DNA from: Hydractinia symbiolongicarpus
Taxonomy: Eukaryota; Cnidaria; Hydrozoa; Anthoathecata; Hydractiniidae
Direction of reading: 5' to 3'
DNA: 64,000 bases
NCBI RefSeq assembly: GCF_029227915.1
Contig: NC_079887.1
Span: forward strand, 15,809,650-15,873,649
The translations under genes were made by a program, and so were the position numbers. Position 1 is the first letter of the stretch, and every line of letters starts with the position of its first letter. Shown in pieces: positions 30,095-41,900 of the stretch. Below the pieces are notes generated by a model. It saw only the letters and a program-made list of their open reading frames with translations, was not told where the DNA came from and ran no database searches.

Positions 30095-31665
30095 AGGTCC
30101 GAAAATGTTAATTACCGTAATTAACTGTAATTATCAGCTCGTTTCTGATTGGTTAATTTTTATGAATTTCGATCCTCTGCAATTATATAAATACATGCTC
30201 AGCATTTTACTTCGCCCGATCATGGGAGAAGGATTTCCCGAAACATCGCCTACTAAACTATCATGTTCAAGAAAAGATAACTGTAATATGAATATACTGA
30301 AAGACAAACCGAAATAATATCTTCAATAAAACGAAATAAACACACAAAGTACACAAACAAACAAATAAAATAAACAAACAAACGACCAGTCACAATTCTT
30401 TCTCCAGTTACATCTTTGAACATTCCCACAAAATCGTAAAAAAATTTCTGTTTCTTCCAATATATACAAATAGATCAAATAAAAAGAAATTAAATTGAAT
30501 ATATCTGAAAAAAATATAGAGATTACAAAATTATTATAAATAAATACAGGAATATACAATTCTACAATTCTACTCTATCCCATTCCTCACAGTGGTCACA
30601 CATGCTATAATAAACTACAAAAAAAAATATTTAAATAAATTAAATATCAAGAAAGCTAAAAATATATAACATTTAAATTTAACGTTATTTCTTTGTGTTA
30701 GTAATACCCGTACACGTTTTTTTCCTAATAAGAATATGCTTTATAAGAACATCAGGCTGAGATTTCAGGATAAAAACAATAGGTCTATTTTTTAGAACAA
30801 TGGAGAAATAAGAAAAATCACCAGCCTGGTTAGATTGTCGATATTCTTATAAAAAAACACTTCACAACATGGTACCCATGTCACGCACGAACTAAGCTGA
30901 AAATGGCAACTGCGATATATCCAAATTTCTTTGGATTTCCACAGGCTAACTTAATCACACATAAGATCTTGTGAAACTTTAGACAAAGAAAACTGTTCAA
31001 ATGATAAAATCGATGTTTCACTGTATAAAATATTTCAACTTTACAGAATTTACCTCGTCCATTCCTCCCTTCCTTTAGATTGACTTTGATTAAAGCATAT
31101 TCAATTTGTCAGTACCCCTTGAAAAAGATAATTAGTTAAAATTTTTGAAGAAGCGCATGTTCAAATATTTGATCCTTTCCCAAACGAATGAATTATACGG
31201 GCTGAACGAAAGACGACTTAAGTTTTGTCGACTTCATCCAAAGATGCCCACTGTTAAACTTAACAAAACGGAAAACAGTCATTCGTCAGCCTTTTTTAGC
31301 TCCAATCCGAACCAAATAGCATTATGAGAAAGGATATTCAATTGTTAATAACGCAATGTTATCACAATATAAATTTCAATACGCAAAATATTCAAATTAA
31401 AATATTTACCTGCGATGACTATTTAATTACAATGGGTTGGAGCAACCTTTGGATGGGCGTGTCCAAGATTAGATTCGAGCTAATGTAATTTGTGGGATGT
31501 GTCCTGGACTAATTAAAAACTAGTTAGATTAAAAGTAAGCTAATTCAAAGAAAGAAAATCTTGAAAAATTTAAGCCTGTGTTTTGCGCCACAGTTACAAT
31601 CCAGGATTTTAGTCCGGTGTTTCTTATAAAAAATATTTCTTATAAGGAAAGCGTGTATCCAGAAC
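30095..31665. other. Intergenic / 3' flank of UNC80
   Basis: Holds probable Penelope-like 3' UTR to about 30310, an (AAAC/AAAT)n microsatellite at 30325-30385, and AT-rich DNA. The 3' UTR of the minus-strand UNC80 gene starts at 31669. I see no canonical AATAAA close to the stop. Confidence 0.5.
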
Positions 31666-31669
31666 ATCA

Positions 31670-32911
31670 CTAAAGCACTGTATAAAAATGCTGTGGTGAC
31701 ACGGTAGGTACATCAGTTTGAGCATGTTCGGTAGAGATCTTTCGATGTATTTCAACGATTTTGGATTCATCAAAAGACGGAGGGTTTGGTAACTTTCTTT
31801 TGACAGAGATAGGCGATGTCGTGTTTGATTTTGTTTTGTCAACAGTATCTTTCAACGCTGTTGCGTCAGACACAGGTGCATCTTCATGCATAGCAGAATG
31901 AACAAACCTGCTCGACGTGTCGTTAATTGGTCTCGATGGCAGTCCTTGTATTTTGATACTGCTTCCCTCCGCTGTAAAACGTTTAAGAGCAGGTGATCGA
32001 GACAAACTGGAGGTTTTTTCTTTGCTTGTAGCGCCAGCAATGTCATCCTTCGCAAATTCTTGCAACAATTGCCCACTGGTTGGTTCACTTTCTGTATCAT
32101 CGATCTCTTCATGACTCTCCATGTTTTTATCCACAACCAGCGCGCTGCTGCTATCCCCTGTCGAAGAGCTATTAAGGAAAAAATTCTTTTTTGACGCAAT
32201 ATCGCTTAATACGCCTTGTGTGGATTTGCTCTCTTTGCTGTATGAAGCATTCTTTCTTTGTCTAGTAACACCTTTAGCAGATACACTCTGCGAACTTCCA
32301 TCAACTTTATTCTCTCCACCGCCGATACTATCGTGGTTGATGATAATATCTTGATCATCTTCGTCCTGTCTTTTTTGGTGTGTAAACATACGCAACTTGG
32401 AACGCTTAGATAACTTTCCCAGTTGCTTTCGCAAGGGCGAAACTGGAGATGTTACTGATTCCACACCTAAAGAGCTATGTGGAGGAGAGACACTTTCGTG
32501 AAAGCTGACCTGCTTTTTAAGTTTAACGTGGCGATTTTGTTTGTAGAACGGATTCGTGTAGGTTCGTTTAATAATCGAGTGCTGGCTCTTTCGATCCAAC
32601 ATTTCATCGCCATTATGTTGTTTTCTACTCGTTCGCAGCTCCTTCATAACGCGCTTGATATACGATTGATCGTCTTCTTGATCGCCTCTACCAGTTGGAG
32701 GATCAACTAAAGCAAATTTAGGATCGCCAGACCCACTGGACTCTGTATCTTCGTTCTCAACTGTTAAGTTTGCAAAGGATGACAATTCATTTAGAAGCAG
32801 CTGCAAGATAGACGAACGACAACCGACAACAGGCGGAGACAGCAAGTCGTGCTTTATTCGGTTATGTATCACTTGAACGCGTGTCGTTAGCGAGTTGGCG
32901 GCAAAAGCCAG
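31670..32911 (-). CDS. UNC80: UNC80 terminal exon, disordered C-terminal tail
   Basis: 413 codons plus TAG at 31670-31672. The first 60 residues (LAFAANSLTTRVQVIHNRIK, GCRSSILQLLLNELSSFANL) match the last structured part of the family. The rest is polar and Ser/Asp/Lys-rich with no predicted fold. KKQVSFHESVSPP recalls the RSVTFIEAQP segment of the vertebrate tail, and IIKRTYTNPFYKQNRHVKLK is strongly basic. The acceptor CTTTAG|CTGGCT at 32912-32913 gives phase 0 with exon 37. The tail ends QHFYTVL. Confidence 0.88.
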   Translation of the reverse strand: MAFAANSLTTRVQVIHNRIKHDLLSPPVVGCRSSILQLLLNELSSFANLTVENEDTESSGSGDPKFALVDPPTGRGDQEDDQSYIKRVMKELRTSRKQHNGDEMLDRKSQHSIIKRTYTNPFYKQNRHVKLKKQVSFHESVSPPHSSLGVESVTSPVSPLRKQLGKLSKRSKLRMFTHQKRQDEDDQDIIINHDSIGGGENKVDGSSQSVSAKGVTRQRKNASYSKESKSTQGVLSDIASKKNFFLNSSSTGDSSSALVVDKNMESHEEIDDTESEPTSGQLLQEFAKDDIAGATSKEKTSSLSRSPALKRFTAEGSSIKIQGLPSRPINDTSSRFVHSAMHEDAPVSDATALKDTVDKTKSNTTSPISVKRKLPNPPSFDESKIVEIHRKISTEHAQTDVPTVSPQHFYTVL

Positions 32912-35900
32912 CTAAAGATAAAAGAAAAAGGGTTTTACAGTTTAGAAATTATCTGATTCAGTAAAGAAGGTTACCGAATTGTTTAAAACTTGGTATCTCT
33001 TACAGGTTAACGACTCAAGGTTTTGGTTTCGACAGAAATTCTTGCGTAGACACTGACAAAATCGACAGCATTAGGGCCCACGGGTACGTGTCCCTTCTAC
33101 TTTCTGCAAAAAAAAAAAAAACTTTGAAAAAAAAGCCCTATTAAAAAATGGAAAGCCAAACTTCCTTATAGCGGACATTTTTATGGCGGAGACCTCTCTA
33201 CAACGCACACATATATCAGAAACGGATAAAATGACGGTCAAACTATCACAGACCAATTTACACTACCCCCTTACAGACTGACCTCTTTATATGGGAGACG
33301 CTCAACAGTTTTGTGAAAAAAAAGGCAACTTCGAGACATCTAATTAGGGCAGATCATGAAGAACATCATATTTGCGACAATCGTTCTGCAGAATATCTAC
33401 ATTAAGTAAAGCAGCCTACCTTTTTTCTCACGGTTGGCAACAAGTGGACGAACAATGGCAGTCGATGACAAACCAAAAACGAGATGAAATTCCATAAGAC
33501 CAAATCAGCTAAAAAAAGTAAACAGGTAGTTAAATAAGCGGTTAAATCTCCAACAAGTTTATTCGGGCTCTTTTTATGATTTTTTCCAACAAGGGATAAA
33601 CCAACTGGTGAGGGAGGTCTTTGATTTAAACACCGGTTCAGTCATATGAGACTATAAAAGTGTGAATCTATCCCTTTTCGTTAGTGCTCAGCATGAGAAT
33701 AGGATTAATATCTTAGGCGGTTGTCTAGTTGAGCGATTGCTGTGCCTGCATGTCTTTCGTTGCTCAAATCGAAGTTTTAAATGCACTAGGACCCACTTAG
33801 CAGGAACTTTGTTGTTAGCAGTATCAATAAGAACCAAAGAGGCTATCCTGCAAACATCGACATTGTGAACCTTCAATAATTCTTTCACTGATTCTTAAAT
33901 AATTTTTGAAAAAAATGACTAATATTCCATAACAAAACCAACGTATAACACATTTTGACACATCAAAATTTGCACAATTGGTTTCACTGCAAAAACAATA
34001 ACTTTCTACGCCATTAATATCTTCAAAACAAATGTTGTAAAAAAAGTATTTCATTTAGATTTTCCAAAAAAAGTTGATGTATAATAATCGAGCCTCGACA
34101 ATATTTTTAGAATATTCATGAAACTTAGGAAATTGAACGTTGATGGTTCTGATAAAAAGAAAAGCCTTGCAAAACATAATTGCGTCACTTACATTCGTTA
34201 TTCTCCATATAACGAACAATGGTGTTTTTTATTGTCTTCCAGTGTCTGCCGAAACAATCCGAATAACTTGTCAATAGAATCTTCATTCCTGGAGTAAAAT
34301 CAACAAAAATTAAAGGGAGATCCAAAGTAGTAAAAAACAGACATAATGACAGATGTCCGTCAGGGATTTTGAAAATCTCTAATTTATAGCGGAACTCAAT
34401 TCTTTGATATTTTTTTTTATATAATCACATTCCAATATGAGAAAATCCTTTTGACATTACTTATTATACATGAAAAGCGTGGAGCCACTAACTTAGAAAC
34501 AGGAATACTGGTTAATTTAAAATGTTAATACACGAAATTGCGTAAATATATCAGACAGCTCAAAAGGTCAGGAAAATAAAGACCATTCATTTCTTTACCT
34601 AATCCAAGTCATTCCAATTAAATGACTTTTTTTTAATTTCCGGGATTGACCCAGACAGTTTACAATCCGGAGACAGTTTACAATTCGGAGAGACCTATGT
34701 GTATGAAACGCAATTTTCACCAAAATGAAAAACATGAAACCAACAAAGCAATTTGTTTTTGTTTAATAAAGTTAGAAGTATGGTGGATTGTTCAAAAAAA
34801 TTCTTTCTGATTTAATGCAATTTTTGTATACTTATAAAAAACAAAAGGAAGGATTTCTCACACACCGTTAGCTTGAGCTATGTATTAATATAAGAGCAAC
34901 GGTGTGTCAAAATATAATTCTTGCGTGACTTATTTATATAGCGTACCTAGAAAGCATATCTTTGTCATTGACTGAAGCACAGGTTGACTGCTCTGAACTG
35001 GCATACCCAAACCAGCGACAACTGAAACTGACGTGATCGCCATACTTGGTCGTATCGTGTTGGATGGAAGCAAAAACGATAGCAGGACATTCGAAACAAA
35101 GTGGATATCGTCCGATGGCATGCATGGATAATCTAAAAAGAACATATTGTTGGGAAGAAGAACGATTAAACAAAAGTAAAAGTTTTAAGAACAACCGCGG
35201 TGTTTTGGTAATCTATTTACAGAAATAAAAAACATAAACAAAAAATAAAAATAAACAAACTAGCAACGAAACAAATGAAACAAACAAAATAAACACAAAG
35301 GAACACGAACGACTACGAACGGACGCACACGAATGAACGGACAAACGAATGAACAAACGGATAGACACATACCGAATCTTCCTGTTCCCATCCTGATAGC
35401 AAGAGGTAGCAACCAATGCACCAGAAACCGCTCTATTTTTCTCGCGTCGTCTCCTTGTGTGTACATAGCAAAATTTGACTCGAGATTATATTCCTTCGGA
35501 CGTATGTATAACAATCTAGCAGCAAGTTTTACAACTGTCGTATTAAAGGCAATAGATGACGGCGATTTTAAGCCAGCAGTCGGTAAATGGTCGGATGTCT
35601 CAGGCGCGTCGTCAATTACAATTTTGGTACAGGTATGGAGAAGAAGCTAGTGGCAAATAAGTAGTAATTGGGTAGTAATTAAGTAGTAAATATGTGATAA
35701 ATTGGTGGTAATTAAGTAGTAAATATGTGATAAATAAGTGGTAATTAAGTATTAAATATGTGATAAATTAGTGGTAATTAAGTAGTAAATATGTGATAAA
35801 TAAGTGGTAATTAAGTAGTAAATATGTGATAAATTAGTGGTAATTAAGTAGTAAATATGTGATAAATTAGTGGTAATTAAGTAGTAAATATGTGATAAAT

Positions 35901-38900
35901 AAGTGGTAATTAAGTAGTAAATATGTCATAAATTAGTGGTAATTAAGTAGTAAATATGTGATAAATTAGTGGTAATTAAGTAGTAAATATGTGATAAATT
36001 AGTGGTAATTAAGTAGTAAATATGTGATAAATAAGTGGTAATTAAGTAGTAAATATGTGATAAATAAGTGGTAATTAAGTAGTAAATATGTTATAAATTA
36101 GTGGTAATTAAGTAGTAAATATGTGATAAATAAGTGGTAATTAAGTAGTAAATATGTGATAAATTAGTGGTAATTAAGTAGTAAATATGTGATAAATTAG
36201 TGATAAATTAGTGACAAAGTGATAAATAAAGGGTAATTAAGTAGTAAATATGGGATAAATTAGTGATAAATTAGTGACAAAGTGATAAATAAAGGGTAAA
36301 TAGGTGGTAAATAGGTGGTAAATAAGTGGTAAATGAGTTATAAATAGGTGGTAAATAAGTGGTAAATAAGTGGTAAATAAGTGGTAAATGAGTGGTAAAA
36401 AAGTGATAAAGTGGTAAAGTGGTAAATAGGTAGTAAATAAGTGGTAAAGTTGTAAATAGGTGGTAAATAAGTTGTAAATAGGTGGTAAATAAGTGGTAAA
36501 AAGTGGTAAATGAGTGGTAAAAAAGTAGTAAAGTGGTAAATAGGTAGTAAATAAGTGGTAAAGTTGTAAATAGGTGGTAAATAAGTTGTAAATGGGTGGT
36601 CAAGAAGTTATAAATAGGTGGTAAATAAGTGGTAAAAAAGTGGCAAATAGGTGAAAAAAATTCTGAACACGTTTTGTAAGCAGGCTAAAAATAGCGCGGT
36701 CAAATCAAAAGAAAATATATATTGCAAGAAAAAGTCTGTCACCATCTCTTTCTTTCTTTGATAAAAATAACTTGCACAAATTTAAACACACATACCAGCA
36801 TTACTGGAATGTCTGCCAACACCTCTTGTCTTTTCAATGTTAAATACAGACCTGAAGAAAAAAACAAAAGATATTTGGTTTAATACATTGCATAATGTTT
36901 AAAATTGTAGCAGAAAACACATTGAGATCAAGTTACTCAGGAGAAAGTTCAGACTTTTGAAAACCTGGATATAACTTTATGGCATTTCATTATGACATTT
37001 CATTTTTTTCTGTCTTTTGTTTCAGTTGCACGCTCTATCAAACTTAAGTTTGATATCAGGTATAGCTTCTCAAGAAAGTAAAAAAGCTTAGGTGAATGAA
37101 TGTTTCCAAGATTTAGGAATACGGACGTTTATTGGAAGCAAGTTTTTGTATGAGTAATTATGGAAAACGCCGTAATAACATGCACATAATGAATCTGTTA
37201 TACAATTAGCAAAAAGTACGTAACGGTCTCTCGCAGCTACTGGCTGTGAGAGTAGGAGAGCGAATAACAATTTGTTGTTTGAAACTTACCTCTCAGTAGC
37301 ACTTCCAAACTGTCCCATTCAACATATTTCTGCAAGAAAAAAATAACGTAAAAAAAAAGCAGCAAAATCGTTTACTTTTTAAACATGTTCGACTGGTATC
37401 GCATTACGGCAGATTCCACTACAAAACTCCCTTTCAAACTTATTTCAATTTTAAAATTTCAAGGTTTCAAATCTGTTTTTCAAATTTTTGTTTGAAGTAG
37501 CTACGTCGCAACAGAGAATTACGGTCGATCTAGCAAAAGTTCAAAATGTTTACAAACAGAAACATAAAATCATCTATAACGACTAGGTACGTGGTTTGTT
37601 TATATAACAATTAAATCTGGAGCTGCGATCGGCTATTTATATAGTAGCTAACAATATCATCAGACTCAGCTTGGAATGTTTATAACATTGTATTGTTCTA
37701 ATAAAAGTGCTACCCTATTATACCATATAATCAGGCTTCTGCAAGATTTTACGAAACAGGCGTTCCATTCTTTTTACGATCACGCTAAACGGTGCAACAT
37801 CGTTTGACCAGTTGATATGGGGCATGGCTTCAAGCAAAAATCTACACACAAAAAAAGATTAAAATGTTCAAACTACGTCGATTAACCAGTTCGCTCACTC
37901 CATTCTTAGAGAATCGATACATTTCATACCTGCACAACAGTTATTTCATTTTTTGGACTATTTTTGTCATGACAATCAACGCAAAATGACTTCTTCAGTT
38001 TATATCTAAGCACCTATTTTAACTGAATTTTAAACCAAGCAAAAACCAACCTCTGAAGACCCGGATTTCGAAGCACTTCATGGTCACACAAAACTAATTC
38101 CAAAAGAGTGGATGCTACATCAATTAATACCTGAAATAAATAAATACTAGTTAACACTAACCAGACAAACGGATGGACAGTGAGATGAAATGGTTCTGCG
38201 TTTGTTTTTTAACGCGATATGTTTTCTTGTTGAAATAATGCGTCATTACTGAAAGTTTGTCGAAACAAACAAGGAAGATATAAGGTTGCTGCGTACAGCT
38301 CACTCTACATAAAATTTCGTCAATGCAGGAATCGTGAAAATGGCGTAGTACTTACGCGTTTAAAGGCAAGTTACTTACTAAGAAATAGAAACCTGGCAAT
38401 CAGGCTCAAACAAGCTGTAGGCTGCAGAACCTGTGCACGATTTTTACCAATTGATAACGTGTAAGATACAGAAGACAAGAGATCTTACCAATGCATTTTC
38501 GTCTTCGATGATATCTGGTAGTCCAACAATGTTTGATTTCCCTTTCACTTCTTGTAGTAACATCTTGTACCTGGCAGCACATTTCACAGTGAATTCAGAA
38601 GCGAGTGACAACAACACTGTCCTTGGCTGATAAAACTGTGCAAGGTTTTCATACTCCTCCGTGTTGGTGGAACTGATCAAATATGGGTTCTCACCTTCTA
38701 TGGCAATCATTAAAAGAAGAAAAGGATGTGTTAAGGAACGGTGTGGAAGTAAAGATCTGGTTGAGTAATATTTCTGTTTGTTTGCTGGTCACGCCTTACC
38801 CAACCCCATTATACAAAAATTCCGTCGTCAGTTAACTTAATTAATACAATATATACTATGATACATCAACAATTTCAAATGTTAATAAAGTGTTTCCAAT

Positions 38901-41900
38901 CCTGTTGAAAGAAAACATTAAAACTGTTTTTTGTCACTTTTAGGACCGCATTTCTTTAACCGAGCATTTCCTTGGTTTTGGCGGTAAACAAGATTGCAGA
39001 AAAAAGATACACAAATATGGCGGCAGTAAATAAAAGTTACATTACTTGTTTTATCCAACATCATCGTCATTGCTTTAATATATTACTATTACGATTTAAA
39101 TTTAAAAAAAAGGTAGTCGGCGTTTTTTCAGGACTTAAAAAGGCTATCAATATACACTTTAGCTTTATATTTATATTTTCAAACTTTTAAGTCCAAAAAT
39201 ACTCTTTAAACTAGCAAGAAATAGCCATGTAAACAGTTTCTTCATTTTTTATCTGTATTCTTAAAGTGAAAGCTACTTAAGCTGCTCTCCATTAAGTCGT
39301 GTTTAGTATCTGAACATGTGCATTGGAACGCCTGTACATTAACAGTTTTGAAAGTTCAAATGAGTCAACTTCCAAGCGTTTGCAGATGAAAAACTTTTTA
39401 AAAACTAATAAAAATTAAAAAAATAAAAAACACCACCACATTCAATATAATGGAAATTGCACATATTGAGGTCTGACTTTCAAATCCTGAAAGCTGTAGC
39501 CATGAACGCTTTGATGTAATAATTTCTTATTTAAACTCTGCCCCCAGTGGCATATAAATCTGTACTTACCACCATATATGGAAGCTCTCTCTACTTCATC
39601 ACCTTCCTGCATGCTTTCCCTCGTGTGGCCAAACAAAGCTGACATGGCGCTACGAAAGAACTCCCACACAAAGTTTCCACGTCCTCTCGATGTAGCATCA
39701 GTGGAACGATTGGAAGTGATGTTACCTAAGATTTCACAGCTCCTATGAAAGAAAAAAAAGTCGCGTTTTAATATTGTCGCCAGACTTGAAGGGTGAACTT
39801 TACTGGCGTGCTTTAGCCAAAAGATGGTATACTAGGTACACTAAATGATAAACCAATATGATATACAATAATGGTAAAATCGGTATATCAAACGATAAAC
39901 CTGGTATATCTAATGATAAACCTGGTATATCTAATGATAAACTTGGTATATATCCAATAATAAACCGGTATTTCGAGAGATAAACTTAGTATATCCACAA
40001 AACTTGGTATTTCGAGTGACAAACTTGGTATATCAAACGGTAAACTTGGTGCATAAAGACGATAATTTTTGTATTTCGAGTGATAAACTTGGTACTTCGA
40101 GTAAAAAAGTTGGTATATCTGTGATAAACTTGGTATTTTAAGTGATAAACTTGGTTTTTGGAGCTACAAACTTCGTGTTTCGAGTGATAAACTTGGCATA
40201 TCAAGGATAAACTTGGTATATCAAGGATAAACTTAGTAAATGGTAAACTTAAAAAGTTTATTACATTAATTTCATTTCAGTGAGAGAACTTTAAAAAGAA
40301 CTAATAGCTATCAGGGACGGTTTACAAGAAAACAAAATATCATCATGTTGTTTAAAAACAGGTTCTATCGCCATTGAAATAAATGGTAATTGTACAGTCG
40401 AGCAATGAAACAAGTGATTACATGCTGAATTTTATGCTTGGTTTAATTAATTGAACGATAACGAAAAAAGTGTAAAAATGAAATGCAGCTCTTTTCTAAA
40501 CACCTCACAAAAAATAAATAAATAAAATAAAAACGCTGGGCTCACTCAGTCAGTTGTTGATTTTGTCCAATGATGGTCGCCACATACTTCATCATAGATT
40601 TTATTTGCTTGAATTCATTCTTCTTTGGCTCGTTGTCCAACGGATGTGCTTCCGACAGAGCTTCCAAATGTCTCAAATAATGCGGAATAATTGCTGACAG
40701 TACGAACATCATCTGCAGAGCTCTACTCGACTCCGATTTGTACGCGATTATGGTCAACGCTAGTCTGATGCTAAGATCGATTTTTCCGGATCGGTTTGTG
40801 TCGTCCACTAGACAGTCATCCTGTAGCGAATAAAAGTAATGTTAAAAAGTCTAAAATTGTGTCGTCCACCAGACAGTCATCCTGTAGCAAATAAAAGTAA
40901 TGTTAGAAAGTCTAAAATTGTGTCGTCCACCAGACAGTCATCCTGTAGCAAATAAAAGTAATGTTAGAAAGTCTAAAATTACGACAAAAGGTACATATTA
41001 TTTTTTGACAAGTTAAATAAAGAAGAAGCACAACTCTCTTGTTTTAAAATAACATCAAAAGGGCGTTTCTTCGAAGGGCGGGTAAACACAACATTAGAAA
41101 TTGATCTTGAGGTCTTTTTTAACAATAATTACCAAAAAAATGTTTAAAAGTAATCGTACATAAGGCTTGATGGGCTTTTCTGCCCTCACCAAACTCATTA
41201 TGTCCAAAGTGTCGGGTACATCTCGTTCTAAAGATTCAACCAAGTTGAACAAGCAATGTGAAGGCACCTAAAATAAACAAACAGAACTACACTGTAACTT
41301 TACTTTTTTTTGTCTCAATGGACTTGTTTATGTTTCTTGGTAGTAAACTTGTGTTGTTCCAGCGTGAGATTGCCTACCTAATTTCCACATAAACAGAAAG
41401 TAGAGACGTGGCCTAACGAAAAATTAACATACTGGCTTCACTTACCATGTCAAACTGCTGTTCAATACTAACGTCGAGCATATCTTCTGTCAACAAAATA
41501 GGAGCAGCGCTTGAAAACATCTAAACAGGTGATATTTCAATGTACATCGGTATGTTAGGATGAAATCCTTAGAGATGTTATGATAGTATTCACAAGACAA
41601 AATTATTCCCTATAAGCTTAGAAAGAAGACTGTGTGACATCATCCTCTGCAAGCGAACGGCATTGACGATTGAACTCAACCTGTATGTATATGATGTATA
41701 TATAAGGGTTGTTGTAAATTGAGAAAAAAAAAACAGGCAAAACTTGTCAAATTACTTACATAAAATCATGTAACGGTGTATAATTGCTACCAGCAAATAT
41801 ACACATTAAAAAGAACAGAAAGGTTTACACGAACCTGCAATATGAACTGACTTTGGTGAAAATTATAAAACTGTAAGACAGTAAACTAAAAAAAGAAAAA

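Noticed and set aside
31852-32199. 115-residue minus-strand ORF overlapping the UNC80 tail
   Set aside because: Out-of-frame shadow of the terminal UNC80 exon.
31670-32872. Separate single-exon gene starting at 32872
   Set aside because: The frame continues upstream to a splice acceptor at 32912-32913 and joins UNC80 exon 37 in phase. Codon 32872 is GTG, internal to the exon.
36271-36603. 110-residue minus-strand ORF rich in LIYHLFTT
   Set aside because: It is the translation of the 11-bp satellite inside a UNC80 intron.
35650-36650. Regular 33-bp repeats as a CRISPR array
   Set aside because: Units are contiguous with no unique spacers, subdivide into 11-mers, and lie in a eukaryotic intron.
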